From Aquila chrysaetos chrysaetos (lineage: Eukaryota > Chordata > Aves > Accipitriformes > Accipitridae): DNA of 64,000 nucleotides. The stretch lies in assembly GCF_900496995.4 (NCBI RefSeq), contig NC_044006.1, positions 39,755,120 to 39,819,119 on the forward strand. The letters are read 5' to 3'. The position numbers and the translations under genes were made by a program. Under the pieces are notes generated by a model that was not told the DNA's origin, did not search any database, and saw only the letters and a list, made by a program, of their open reading frames with translations. Positions within the stretch are counted from its first letter, which is position 1, and each line of letters begins with the position of its first letter. This document shows, one piece after another, positions 27,501-37,403 of this stretch.

Positions 27501-30500
27501 ACAGTTCATTATATGCCCCCTCTGCCTTTCTCTGCCTTTGGACTGAATACAAAATAGCAGCTGTCTCCTGCAGTCTCCTGGAAATGGCAAACCCTTCAAA
27601 AGATGCCTGTAATAATGGCACAGCTGCATTACTATGCACCATGCTACTCACCTGGAATTAGCCTGGAACACAAACAGTTGTCAAATGAAATGATCTGTGG
27701 GGCATCTCATCTAGTTTTCTAATGTTGTCCAGGTGCCTATGGTATTCATCCTTGAATAATCAAAATGTCAAGGGATGCTTTACAAACCGCTGAACCATTC
27801 TCTAGGCGATATACTAAGCTGATGCACAGCTTCCCAGTCAATTCGTTAGGTATGGTTCACAGAACTAGTCCCAGTCAAGGTGCCCATAAATGCATGTGTA
27901 ATGATTTTAGAAAGACTTAATACTTTTGGGGAAAATAATTTTGATTGGATTAGTGAATAAAACCATGATGTAGGGAGATGAAATGTCATCACCCAGAGCA
28001 AGTCAAATATCTGTCAAATACTTCCATATCTGTAAAATTCAGATAATTTTTCTCATGTTTGTCCTGTCCGTCATTACTACAGGCTACTAAAAATTGGGGG
28101 TGTCTCCCTTTTTGTGAGTATGTTCAACTCACAGTGAGGTCTCAGTTTGGGCAAGGACCTCTGGACATTGCTCTAAGACAGGTCACAATAATAGTGGTAG
28201 ATCTGATCAGGAGCCTAGAAAGTTAGGCTTAATCACAATTTTCAAAGTTAAAATCTCCCTCAAGCTCCATTAAGCTCCTGCAAAGTTTTGAGCTTCGGAA
28301 AAGCTGCATTTTTCCTTGCCAGCAAGCAACTCACTTACTTAGTCCAGGTGATTAAGTGTTTTCCCATCCTGTCTCTCCAGCAAAAGTGCATGAGTTGCAG
28401 CTTGATTGGTACATTAAGAAGAGGAAAGATGGATATCTCACCAGCCACTGTAAGCTTCTTTTCACTGTACGTTCCTCAATTGGGTAGTCTCAGGGAGTGC
28501 ACATGATTCAATTTAACAGCTCCTCAACTGCTAAATGAAGCCAAGTTGACTATGCTAATGCTTTACATTTCCATAGTGATCTTGATGCAAGCATTACAAG
28601 CAATTTAGGAAAAATCATGAATGAACTTCCTTATCAGGTCAGTGTTATTATCATCATTCTTCAGCTAGGGAAAGAGGGACAGTGAGGGAAAGTGATCGTC
28701 AGATGCCTTAGAGCATTTCTTCCCTGTGCACTGGAGAATGGCACAGGTTCTCCACACTAGCAGTGACAAAGCTTGCAGAGTCAGACATAGTGACTGGTAC
28801 AGCATACAGAAAGGAATGGCTTAGCCCATACTATTATCTAAACACTCTTCCATCTTTGCTCCATTAATCCAATTAGCCATTAGCTTACTCAGTGTTAAAT
28901 TCTGCCCTCCTGGAAGAACGAATGAGCATATGGGCCCTATAGAGGAAGAGAATCCCTTTCTCACCCCCTGGTGACAGTGCTACAGAAATCTCAGAGTGAT
29001 GGTAGGCTTGGTGGCTTTGCATTCCCTCAACAGGAATAATTTTTGATGGTGAATCACTACACTTGTGGTGGGATCCTAATTTTTCTCTTGCCATTGTAAT
29101 TCTCCCTTCACTATAGCTCTCCTCTGAGACTTTCTGTAACTTTTTTAGTTTCAGCAATACAGCCTTGAATAAGGACTGGCCAATTAATACAGACAGGAGT
29201 TTTGCATGAACATCAACAATAGACTATAGCTCAAGGCAGAAGAATCATGAAGTATATTCATAATAAACCATCTAAGAAGTCAGCAGACAAAAAATGATCT
29301 GCTTTTCAAGGAGGACCTTTTAGAAAATATTCCTGACATCCTAGGGCAGCATTACTCTTGCTTTCAGTATTCTTAATGTTTTCATCTGAATGATGTAATA
29401 ATCTCTAAAAACTCACATTAATTCTCTTATAAGCAAACGTAATCAGCCATAAAAGCAGCTTGTTCCAGTGCCTGGGAACAGCCTTTGAAGGTCTTTAGTG
29501 TGACTATTTAATGGTCTGGTAAGAGTTTTAAAGGTTTTTTTTTCTTGTACTCCCTCCAGCAATTATTCATTTTTTCCCAAGTGGCTTATGGGTAATGATA
29601 GACAAGTTAATGTACAAATTTTTCTTTCAGAAAAGTCCCTTTAATACAGGATTTACTGTTATGTAATTTTTGAAACATTTGCAGTGATTTAATCTCTTTG
29701 AAGGACTTGGGGACTGCATAGGTGAGCTCAGCGGTACAGGTGACATTGGTATGTAGCCAAACTGGCTCAGGAGGACAAAGCATTTTTCCTTAGCTTCAGC
29801 ACTGAGACAGCTAAAAAGTAAAAATAGAGTCTTGCAGTAGTTTCTCTGGTGGATGTTTGCCAATTTACAAACAGCTTGAGACTGCAACCTTTTTAATTCA
29901 CACCACCAGGAAGCCTTCTTACAGCTCTAACTGGATACAAACTCTGACAGTTCAGTGATACTGGGTGTGAAGGGGGGGTTATCAGCTGTGTGACCTATCC
30001 TGCTTCCCATGTATCAGAGTAGAAGGTAGAAAATAAAAGCAATGTGACCAGAAGGAAGAAGGTAACCAAGAGAGGATAAAAAAAATACCCAAATCTTTCC
30101 AAGTACATCTCTTTCAGCAGAAATTAGCATATGTAGAGACCTCAGAGGTCACAGGGATATTTACCGATTGCTGGACAGCCTGGCTAGGAGGGGTTCCAGC
30201 CAGCCCTTCTGACACTCGCAGTGTGAATCCATGAAGATGAGCACATCCCCAGTTGCCCGTGCAGCTCCTAGCATCCGACCTCGGATGACTCCAAGCCTCT
30301 TGTTGCTCCGGATGAGTTTCACACCATCCAGCTTAGAGATGTATTCACTCAGAGCCGACTTCAGAGGCCCTGTCAGAAACAGAACGGTCACTGAAATGTT
30401 TTAGCTTTGATTCAATCTGTTACAGAAAAGCAACAGGTAGTAGGAGATGCTACTTCTTGCTGGTAAAATGTTTTGAGGGCATTTGTTTTACCTAGCCAAG

Positions 30501-33500
30501 TAGGCCATGTTCCAAATATTCCCACAGCAGCATAATGTCAAAGAGAAGCAGAGACAAATGGAAACTGAGATTCACTAGGCGTGAAGCTATTCCTGTGGGA
30601 AATTTAATAGCCTCCTCTCCTGTTTTCAGCAAAAGGTAGATGCTCTCATCATCTCATAAAAGGCGCAGATCAGAGTGAGATACTACAGGTGTTTGGCTTT
30701 CCCAAGCACTTTGGATTACTTTACCAATGTGGAGTTTTCCACTCTATGCTTCAGCCAAAGTCCAAGTCTGGAAATTATTACAGCAGATCTGGTGCAGTGG
30801 GAGGGCTAAGATTTGCATACTGTGATCTTATTTTGAAGTAAGAAATTTCAGAGTGACTGGAAATGATGGGGAAAAAAGAAACATATTTCAAAGTTGAAAG
30901 GCTAAACTGAATTCTAGGGATGGAAGAGTGAAACCTGGCAGCCAGCTCAGGGCTCTGCTTAGCTCTCTTCCTGAGGGTCCTCTTTGCCTTCTACTCTCCT
31001 CGCACACTTCTTGGAGGAGGACAGTTTCTTCCCTGAAGCTTTGGAAAAAAGAGCTCACGTACAGAGAAATGGGGGCTACCTTGCTGGCTGAGATCGTCGA
31101 CTAGGATGATATCCTTAAGGGAGGCCTTTGGGGCTGTGTCCATAATGCTGTGCACAGTTCTCAGCAGAGTAGACCAGGCTTCATCATGGAAACTGATGAT
31201 GACACTAGCAGTAGGCAGACTGGAGTCATATTCTTGTTGTAGGCACCTGCATGGGATCAAATGAGGGAGACCCTGGAGACACTGGAAACACTGGTACAAG
31301 TGGCTACTTTTTTCTCAGAGCAAAGTTGTAACCTTCAGGGATGGAAAGCAGTTTAAGGTCTCAGCTCACTTCTAATGAAGAAATGGAAGTATTAAGGTGT
31401 CCAAGGCTGGAATACAAAGTGAATATATGGGAATGACACTATAAAAAATAAAATATAAAAACAGTAAAGTTTTGCTATGTTCTGAGATACTTTTTTCTGC
31501 TCGGGCTTCCTCAAAACACAGACCCCAAACAGAAATGGTCCAGAAGGTAATGAAAAACTGAAAAGACAATTAGACAAAGCAGAGAGGGGTATAAAGCAGG
31601 TCAGTCAGGCTCCACGAATTTCCACATTTTCTCAAGTAACAGAGAAAAGAGCAAAGTGAAATGCAGTACCTTTAAGACCAACAAGTAAAATAACTCATCT
31701 GCACAACAGATCAGTATACCTGTGGACTGCCTGACCAGGATCCTAATGAATGGAGCCTGTACAGGAAAGAAATGCATTCTTACATGGGCAATGAAAACAA
31801 ATATAGATGCATTTAGGAAAGTAAATCTATTTTCCCTATAAAGTTTGTACAGGTTGCTTTTTCCAATGAAAACAAATCACTGAAGAATGAGGCTCCCAGC
31901 TGGGTAGATTCTCTCTGTGCCATTTTCTGCTACCTGCTTTACAACTCCAGGTACTGACACAATCTACTGCAAGACACCTGACTGCATAAGTCACTGTATG
32001 GCATTCCTAGAGATGCTCCAGAGTGCCAGCTGGGGCCCATGGCTCCTCAGTTTTCCATGGGGCCAAAATTTCACCCATGACACTGAAACAACTTCCATCA
32101 AAATTACAGTAAATTAGATGTTGCTTTGGCAACTCAAGCATTTAAGAATGAAAACTACTTCCTATTCATCGTCACAGAAACTGTGTATGAAAACTATAAA
32201 CCCTCCCTCATCAAACAATGGCTGTTTCATAAATGTAAATAAAGGATCTACAAATCGCATTCATGACAAAAAGTGTTTTCTGATGTACCAGTCTTGGTTC
32301 AGAGACACAGGACACACTATACTGTCACGAGGATGCATGTGTTCCAGAAAAAGCCTTCAAATGCCCGTTGTAGAGGTGGAAAGACTGTGCCTATATATCT
32401 GCTTTGCCTACATTAGAAAACACATTTTAAAATCTTTCCATTTCCTGAGTAGCAGTTGTTCAGTTTCCTAACTCATTCAATCTCCAGCAGCAAGAACTTC
32501 TTCAAGGAATTACAGAATTGGCTGAATGTGGCCCATTGTTATTTCAGCATTTTTGTATTGTCAAGCAAATCATCATACAGATTTTACAGTGGTTGTTACA
32601 CATTTAGCTACTCAGCAGAAGCTCATGTAAGGGATATCATTTTAATATTGCTATGTTTATTACCATTTTACTTAGTGCTTCTATTCATGGACTGAGGCCC
32701 TCGGATGCTAGACACTATTCAGACACAAAGCTGCTTATCATTTAAGAGAATCCATAGTCTGAATGATTTAATAACAAATACAAATAAATGAATACTATAG
32801 ATACACTTCTGGGAATATAAATTTTAAATTAGCACAATTATAATAATTTATTATAGTTTATAATATTTCACATTAATATCTTTTTGTTTGGAGAGGCAAA
32901 TTTTCCTGATGATTTTTACATTGTAATGAATCTATGTTGTCCTTGGTTTGCTAATTTTCTGTAATCAACAATGTTGTTATTTCACAGTTTCATATGGGAT
33001 AATTATTTCCATTTTCAGCAGGATGGAGACAAGGATACTGTCACGACTTGGCAGTGTTTGTATTTGCAGTCACAAGAATCTAGAGGTAATTAAGAAAAGT
33101 GAAGATCTGATGGAGTCCTTTTACTATAAGGCAGCTTCCAATCAGGAACATTCAGTACAGCTATAAGCACCTATATTTTGTGCCATAATACTACAATGCC
33201 TTGTTGCTAGTACTGTGGTTATAGCAAGAAAATAAGGCTGTTGTGGAATCTTAACTGGAAAAGAATTGAAAATAATTGTACTTGAATACATAACCTAGGT
33301 GGCGAGTGTTTAGTTGCCATGGAGATTGGCAAAGACTTGCAATATAGATATCTAATCTTCAGAAAAATGCAAAAGGGTACTGGTATACAGAAATACCTTC
33401 CCTGTAATTTGGAGCAGTTTCATAGACTGTCCATCATAAATTGGCATTTCAAAAAGTCAGGGCTGTGACTGATATAAGACATAGTGATTTAACCCAATTT

Positions 33501-36500
33501 GTGAAAAATAAGGGATTGTGACATGCAGCAATGAACAGAAGAGCAATTCTGACATGGCAAAGACACTGCTGACAGGGACTCCCACTCACCTTCAGGAAAA
33601 TGTCTCACTGAGATTCAGGTCCCAACAGCACTCAGGTGGAAACTATACTTCTGTAATGAAACTTAAAACCTTTTAAGATACATTGTGAGTTCCTCTTTGC
33701 CTGGATACTTTTGACACTCAAGCCCAAGAGAGGAAAACGGATCTTTTTTTGGGCAGAACCCCCATCACAAAAGTCACAATGGCAGGCTTGATTTAGGTCC
33801 ACTGTCCCAGGAAGGTGTCAACAGCAGCTGGACCAACTGATAGCAGCAGAAAGCACTCTGAGGGATGAAGGTACCTCAGAGGATTAGCCTTGATGCAGAA
33901 GAACAACTTTCTAGTACAACTGGACAAGTTATTAGGCTTTTTCACCCAGAAACCCTGGCTGTGTCAAAACTGGTATTCAAAGTAAATGGGGCAAAACAAG
34001 GTACCTGATTCATCTGTTGGGGTATGTTTTACTGTGGGATCAGTAGGAGCGCTGGAAGAGACCGTTTTATGCACCTACTTTCTGAAAAGTAGCATAAAAC
34101 ATTCAACTGGAAAGTCATGCAAAGAGATGTGCGTTATGTTAGAAGCTGGGGTCAGGTGAGAGAGGTCTAAAGTATTGTTTTCCAGGTGAGGAAGTTGGAT
34201 CCCGGGCTGTCAAGGCACAGCCCAGCCTGCAGGCTCTGGTTTATTTCCAGCAGAGCTCTGTACTGTTCACATAAGAAAAAAACTGTAGTTATGCTGCTCA
34301 TTGCTCTAATGCAAAGCACAACAGACCTCTTTATGTGATTTTCTGAGGAACGGCAGCTAAGTATGTCTTATGGCATTTACCTTGTATCTTACACTCTGGT
34401 TTAAGAGTAAACATGAAGTATGCAAGTGTGAAGTTTGGCCGGCCTTATTTTACAGTATCTGGAAGTGCTTCACAATTAGTAGGCATAGCTTCTGGTGTGA
34501 AGTATTTGCTGTCTAATTTCAAGTGAAATGAGAGAGACTGAGTCCATGGAGCTCACTGAAATGCCTCTAACTGGTTGGGTTCTCTCCAACTAAATAGTAA
34601 CAGACATTATTAGGAGCAGCATGATTCAAACAGAATAGAGTAATAGACAATCTGATTCATTACTGGTTCACTCTCATTTTACACTGCTATAAAATTGGAC
34701 TGACACAGTTGTGAGCTGGGCCCCCAGAGTAAATTACACCTAAAAAATATCACTGTGGTTTGTGTGTTGGGCCATAAAGGACAGGACTGGCTTAGAGGTA
34801 GACCTCTGCTGCAGGTTTATGATCTGGATTTAGATCTGAACAACTGCGAAGCCTCAGATGTTCAGATATGTGGTTTCAATCTGGGCTGTATAAGCTGTGG
34901 TGTTGATAGCTCTTTAGGCAGTAACTATTCAGACAGGAAAACCCATCCAAGAGCTCTGAGACCTTGGCTTAAATCTTACCAAGATTAGTATTAACTAAAA
35001 CCGTCTCTTGTTGGATGGCCCTTCAGCTGCCAAAGTAAAACTGTTTTTTGGCTCACATCACAGGCAGTAAACCACAGTCATCATTCCTCCTTTGAACATC
35101 ACATAGTTCAAAGAGTTGCCAGTGAAGCATGGTGAAAAATAACTGAATTAATATCAGCATTTCATTATTCGATGGTATTACCCAAATTAACACTGAACCT
35201 AGTCAGCAAGTGTAGAAAACAGTTTCATTTCTCTTTCCTTAAGATTGTCCCCTTAAATTAGAGCCACCAGCTGTCTTTAAACATGTGAAAATGACCACTA
35301 GAAAAAAAGACCAGATATATTCTGTGTCTTTCTTAAACTGTTTTCTGGCACATCTTTCCACTGTGTCCTGGGGGAAAGCTACAATAGCTTTCGCTACAGG
35401 AGGCAAGGAAAAAAGATACCCACCCACATCCCCTTCCCTCAGATAGATACACCTCAGCCCCTTTTTAACAAGCGTGATGAACTGCCCCTCCTGGGCTGTC
35501 CGGGTAACTGGCTCTCAAGTGTCCGGGCTTCAAACTCAACACGAGGGGCTTCAAACACAAGGCTTGTTCGATGGGGCCTTACAGCCTGGCTGCTGCTAGC
35601 TACCGTGGTGTTGGCAGGTCTGGTCAGACACGCCGATCTCCACCTTCCTTCCTCCCAGGAGCTTCCTTTCAGTGTTTGTTGGGTCACCTATACTAAGCAA
35701 GCCGAAAGCCCCCACTCCTGACTCCTTCATCACCCCGTAAGCCCAGTGACCCCACAGGCCTGGCAGAGGCCCACCATGAGGAGATCGCCGGGGCCTTCCT
35801 TAAAGCGAGTCGTGGCGGCGGGCAGCGGAGGGGCGGCCGCCCGCTCCCCCCTGCCCCAACCCCTCCCCACGCAGCTGCTCGTCCCCTCACCGCAGAGCGG
35901 GCCGGCGGCAGGCGCAGCCGGCGGGTGGGCCGGGGCCGGGGCCGGGGCCGGGGCCTGGCCGAGCGGGGCAGCCGCCTTTCCCGCTCGACGACCCCGCAGG
36001 CCCTCGGCACCCCGTTCGCCGTGCGGATTCCCTTCCCAGCCCCAGCAGACGGACAGGCAGACAACTCGGGGGGGTGGGGGAGCGGCGGGGACCGGGGCGC
36101 ACCGAGCACCCCCCTGCCGCCGCCCGGCACCTGCTGCGGCGGAGGGCGCCGCGGCCGCCGGCAGGGGCCGCTGCCGCCTGCCTGCCCACCCGCCCGCCCT
36201 CAGGGCGCCCCGTTGCCGTGGTGACGGGCCGGGCCGGGCCGGGCCGAGCCGGGCCGGGGCGCCGTGTCCCGGCCGCCCCGTCGCCGCGGTGAGGGTGTGG
36301 GGGAGACGCAGGTAACGGCACACGGCGGCCGTCAGCTGGGTGGCGGCGCGCTCGTTCGTGTTCCCCTTTCTGAGCCGGTGCCCCCAGGAAGCCGTAGCTG
36401 CCTCCCTCCCCCCGACCCCTCCCGCCGCTTTTGCCGCCTGTCGGCTCCGGAGGGGCTGAAACACCCGCCGGTGTTTCGTGCAGCCTCTGCTGGCTCCGGC

Positions 36501-37371
36501 AGCACCTGCCGCGGGCTCGGGGTTGCGCGGGGGCTGTGGCCCAGGGCGGGGGCGGCCGCGGGGTGCCTGCGGGAGCCGGCTGGGGCGGCTCGGGCTGCCG
36601 CCGGCTGCGGGGCCGGGGCCGCCGGAGGGAGGCCGGCAGCGTACCCGGCTCTGAGGAACGGGGGTGTGTTCCAAGACGTTATCCCGAGCCGGAGGAGAAA
36701 GTCTGATAGGAAAGACGCGGGGTTTGGAGGAGGAGAGGTTCACGGGGGGGGGGGGGGGGTGGTGGTGGTGGTGACGGGGCAAGAGGCAAGTTTTCTCCCA
36801 GAAATGAAATAGGCTGTTTTACTTACAACGGGTGTCGTACCTCAGGCAGCTCCCTGCGCAGAGAGATCCGCTCGCTGAGCGCTTCGTTAAAGCCATGGGT
36901 CTCCAGGCCGAGCGGCCGCTCTCCCGCAGCAGCCCCTGCCCCAGCCTGCAGAGGAAGGGACAGGAGCTGGGAGTCCGGGTCCCCCTCTGCCTTCCCCTCC
37001 GGCCGCCTGCCCTGCTGCTTCACCACGCGATAGCCCTTCCTGGCCTTGCTGTGGTTCCTTTTGCCGGTGGGCGACACAATGGCCACGATCAACTCGTCCT
37101 CCCGCAGGGAGAGGAAAGGTGAGAGCCCATCCAAAGGGTAATACTGCTGGCTCTCCTCCTGGGTCTCCAGCATCTCTTGGGTCTCCGCAAAGTCCATCTG
37201 ATACCCTTCCCGGAGGTTGAACTCCACGGGCTGGAAAGTCCCTTCCTTGCTCTGGTTGCTGGGTGGTGGATTCAGCGTTGTAACCATCAGTAGCAAAAAG
37301 CCCAGCATCAGCAGCAACAAGAGAAACTGCAGCTTACGTGATCCATATCTGCACTTCTTCCTCAAGAACAT
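12406..37371 (-). CDS. GALNT15: GALNT15, polypeptide N-acetylgalactosaminyltransferase 15, complete coding region in ten exons
   Basis: Joined coding exons on the minus strand, 5' to 3': 37371-36827, 31246-31080, 30369-30165, 21370-21203, 20602-20485, 19696-19502, 15788-15657, 14583-14482, 13635-13495, 12552-12406. The sum is 1920 nt (639 codons plus TGA) and all junctions are GT-AG with agreeing phases. The family transfers GalNAc from UDP-GalNAc to Ser/Thr of proteins in the Golgi, starting mucin-type O-glycans. Seen in the translation: basic N-terminus, membrane anchor about 14-31, stem to about 190, GT-A domain with VDDLS (231-235), MDSH (D285, H287), FDWKLDFHW (335-343), the Gal/GalNAc-T segment (363-407, including WGAEN 391-395) and VGH (H418), then a ricin-type lectin domain from about 510. 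Sequons: NHS at 106 and NCT at 575. The identification as GALNT15 rather than another family member rests on near-collinear agreement with the human protein as I remember it, including the N-terminal [10 protein letters not shown] stretch and equal length. The gene is intact. Confidence 0.97.
12553..13494 (-). other. GALNT15 intron 9
   Basis: 942 bp with GTCAGT donor and CTTGTAG acceptor. No internal feature seen. Confidence 0.92.
13495..13635 (-). CDS. GALNT15: GALNT15 coding exon 9: second lectin repeat
   Basis: Acceptor CTCCCTCTTCCAG, donor GAG|GTCAGT at 13495. Encodes residues 545-591: [47 protein letters not shown]. Contains a QHW (QxW) motif typical of ricin-type repeats and a possible N-glycosylation site N575-C-T. 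141 nt, phase 0. The 3' donor GTCAGT is less common than GTAAGT but acceptable. Confidence 0.95.
13636..14481 (-). other. GALNT15 intron 8
   Basis: 846 bp with GTACTG donor and CTTCCAG acceptor. No internal feature seen. Confidence 0.92.
14482..14583 (-). CDS. GALNT15: GALNT15 coding exon 8: first lectin repeat
   Basis: Acceptor TTTACTTACAG, donor CAG|GTACTG at 14482. Encodes residues 511-544: [20 protein letters not shown] then [14 protein letters not shown]. This is the start of the ricin-type beta-trefoil. C519-A-D stands in for the CLD motif and SPC supplies the partner cysteine. 102 nt, phase 0 on both sides. The reading frame differs from the longest open frame over this stretch, and was chosen because it agrees with the human protein. 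Confidence 0.94.
14584..15656 (-). other. GALNT15 intron 7
   Basis: 1073 bp, with an A-rich run near 15.16 kb. Nothing else recognisable. Confidence 0.92.
15657..15788 (-). CDS. GALNT15: GALNT15 coding exon 7: catalytic-lectin linker
   Basis: Acceptor TCTCCATAAAG, donor AAG|GTAAGA at 15657. Encodes residues 467-510: [44 protein letters not shown]. The [17 protein letters not shown] stretch matches the family linker before the lectin domain. 132 nt, phase 0 on both sides. Frame and splice sites were found by searching for this conserved segment between exons 6 and 8. Confidence 0.96.
17408..17690. promoter_or_regulatory. Isolated CpG-dense element in GALNT15 intron 6, possible enhancer
   Basis: About 14 CpG dinucleotides in 280 bp, whereas I find about four in the preceding kilobase. 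It includes two CCAAT boxes (GGCCAATAGG near 17563, GGGCCAATCT near 17612) and a TGACGTA half-site near 17682. No open frame here matches GALNT15. Candidates are a conserved regulatory element or an internal promoter. The function is not shown by the sequence. Confidence 0.4.
18570..18620. repeat. Imperfect AACATTAAC tandem repeat
   Basis: About five degenerate 9-12 bp units of AACATTAAC type in intron 6. It is a simple tandem expansion with no other signal. Confidence 0.7.
19502..19696 (-). CDS. GALNT15: GALNT15 coding exon 6: end of catalytic domain with VGH metal ligand
   Basis: Acceptor TGTGTTTCAG, donor AAG|GTAAAA at 19502. Encodes residues 402-466: [56 protein letters not shown] and FLISK. 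H418 in VGH is the third metal ligand in this enzyme family. The [15 protein letters not shown] stretch is the conserved segment closing the catalytic domain. 195 nt, phase 0 on both sides. Confidence 0.97.
19697..20484 (-). other. GALNT15 intron 5
   Basis: 788 bp with GTAAGA donor and GTTTCAG acceptor. No internal feature seen. Confidence 0.93.
20485..20602 (-). CDS. GALNT15: GALNT15 coding exon 5: Gal/GalNAc-T motif
   Basis: Acceptor TTTCTACACAG, donor AGG|GTAAGA at 20485. Encodes residues 362-401: [39 protein letters not shown]. This is the Gal/GalNAc-T motif shared by GalNAc- and beta-1,4-galactosyltransferases. The usual WGGEN is WGAEN here (Ala393), and the SPxxAGG start is SPAVAGA. 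The exon lies outside the longer open frames of the strand and was found by walking the splice sites. 118 nt, and the 3' junction falls between codons. Confidence 0.95.
20603..21202 (-). other. GALNT15 intron 4
   Basis: 600 bp with GTAACA donor and TACACAG acceptor. No internal feature seen. Confidence 0.93.
21203..21370 (-). CDS. GALNT15: GALNT15 coding exon 4: central catalytic domain
   Basis: Acceptor TCTTTTCCAG, donor AG|GTAACA at 21203. Encodes residues 306-362, beginning [19 protein letters not shown], then [16 protein letters not shown] and ending QSPISPIR. The FDWKLDFHW stretch corresponds to the F-[DE]-W-x-L-x-F-x-W signature that sits just before the Gal/GalNAc-T motif in this family. 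168 nt, phases consistent on both sides. It is separated from exon 3 by the largest intron, which carries a solo LTR. Confidence 0.97.
21371..30164 (-). other. GALNT15 intron 3
   Basis: 8794 bp, the largest intron. It contains the solo LTR at 21782-22373. The rest is AT-rich with no recognisable exon or element. Confidence 0.92.
21782..22373 (+). mobile_element. Solo LTR of an avian endogenous retrovirus, with 5-bp target duplication
   Basis: 592 bp beginning TGTCCTGGTTTCAG and ending CTACGACA, flanked by identical ATGTT at 21777-21781 and 22374-22378. It contains a TATA box (TATATAA, 22054-22060), an ATT-rich tract, and a pyrimidine/G-rich 3' part. No internal viral genes lie beside it, so it is a solo LTR left by recombination. 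The 5-bp duplication fits ERVL-type elements, although class I elements can also make 4-5 bp. A second copy starts at 63564. It sits in GALNT15 intron 3, antisense to the gene. Short open frames inside it are not genes. Confidence 0.92.
30165..30369 (-). CDS. GALNT15: GALNT15 coding exon 3: metal-binding DSH motif
   Basis: Acceptor TTTCTGACAG, donor CG|GTAAAT at 30165. Encodes residues 239-306, from [15 protein letters not shown] through [14 protein letters not shown] to LSSNR. D285-S286-H287 is the family DxH motif whose Asp and His coordinate the divalent metal and UDP. The [20 protein letters not shown] stretch precedes it as in other GalNAc-transferases. 205 nt, with a 2-nt split Arg codon at the 3' end completed by exon 4. 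Confidence 0.97.
30370..31079 (-). other. GALNT15 intron 2
   Basis: 710 bp between exons 2 and 3. I see nothing recognisable in it. Confidence 0.93.
31080..31246 (-). CDS. GALNT15: GALNT15 coding exon 2: start of the GT-A catalytic fold
   Basis: The acceptor is ATGCAG (AG at plus-strand CT 31247-31248) and the donor follows CAAG at 31080 (GTAGCC). It encodes residues 182-238 including [20 protein letters not shown] and [11 protein letters not shown]. In this family the [14 protein letters not shown] stretch and the VDD loop belong to the nucleotide-sugar binding half of the catalytic domain. The 167-nt length keeps phase with exons 1 and 3. The open frame runs through both splice sites, so the ends were set by the splice consensus and protein alignment. 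Confidence 0.96.
35927..35955. repeat. GGGGCC hexanucleotide tandem repeat
   Basis: One GGGCC followed by four perfect GGGGCC units inside the CpG island. The G-tracts are on the plus strand, so the sense GALNT15 pre-mRNA would carry GGCCCC units. Four G-tracts of four can form a G-quadruplex. Confidence 0.95.
36226..36255. repeat. GGGCC pentanucleotide tandem repeat
   Basis: Six 5-bp units, five GGGCC and one GAGCC, followed by GGGGC, within the CpG island. It is about 270 bp from the GGGGCC array. Confidence 0.93.
36744..36772. repeat. G16 homopolymer followed by GGT repeats
   Basis: Sixteen G in a row (36744-36759) lead into GGT triplets up to about 36772, about 50 bp from the exon 1 donor. 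Length calls in such runs are error-prone. Confidence 0.9.
36827..37371 (-). CDS. GALNT15: GALNT15 coding exon 1: start codon, membrane anchor and stem
   Basis: ATG at 37371-37369 is followed by a short basic tail ([13 protein letters not shown]), a hydrophobic segment at about residues 14-31 typical of a type II Golgi anchor, and a stem that runs to LPEVRHP. The exon ends after CCG TT at 36827, with donor GTAAGT (plus strand ACTTAC 36821-36826). It contributes 545 nt and leaves a 2-nt split codon (Leu182). The stem is low in complexity (Q/E-rich, then G/A-rich) and poorly conserved except the last part, [20 protein letters not shown]. One sequon, N106-H-S, lies in the stem. The 3' half of the exon merges into the intron 1 CpG island. 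The start is chosen because the N-terminus matches the human protein; the sequence before it (ACAGT ATG T) is a weak Kozak context. Confidence 0.95.
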
Positions 37372-37403
37372 ACTGTTGGTGACAAAATGATACAGATGGT
37401 CAT
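37362..37403 (-). promoter_or_regulatory. Upstream reading frame overlapping the GALNT15 start codon
   Basis: An ATG at 37403-37401 opens a 13-codon frame that ends in TGA at 37364-37362. It passes over the GALNT15 ATG (37371) in a different frame. If the transcript starts upstream and is unspliced here, this frame would be expected to reduce initiation at the main ATG. The stretch TTTTGTCACCAACAG just before the main ATG also resembles a weak splice acceptor. If it is used, the upstream ATG is removed. Confidence 0.4.

Larger units (their letters stand above)
35790..36800. promoter_or_regulatory. CpG island in GALNT15 intron 1, abutting exon 1
   Basis: About 1 kb of very GC-rich, CpG-dense sequence contrasting with the AT-rich surroundings. 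It extends at lower density into exon 1 (to about 37.1 kb). Several long open frames on both strands here reflect high GC, not genes: they have no protein-family likeness and overlap each other in all frames. On the GALNT15 strand the island is downstream of the start-codon exon. It may be a shared or bidirectional promoter, or an alternative promoter. DNA 5' of the ATG is not CpG-rich. Confidence 0.85.
31247..36826 (-). other. GALNT15 intron 1
   Basis: 5580 bp, GTAAGT to ATGCAG. Its first kilobase is the CpG island with GGGGCC/GGGCC repeats. The remainder (31.25-35.7 kb) is ordinary AT-rich sequence in which I see no exon, RNA gene or recognisable element. Confidence 0.9.

Noticed and set aside
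35730..36782. 350-codon minus-strand open frame and several plus-strand frames over the same bases
   Set aside because: They overlap in nearly all frames inside a CpG island, are made of Pro/Ala/Arg/Gly, and resemble no family. Stop codons are rare because GC is high.
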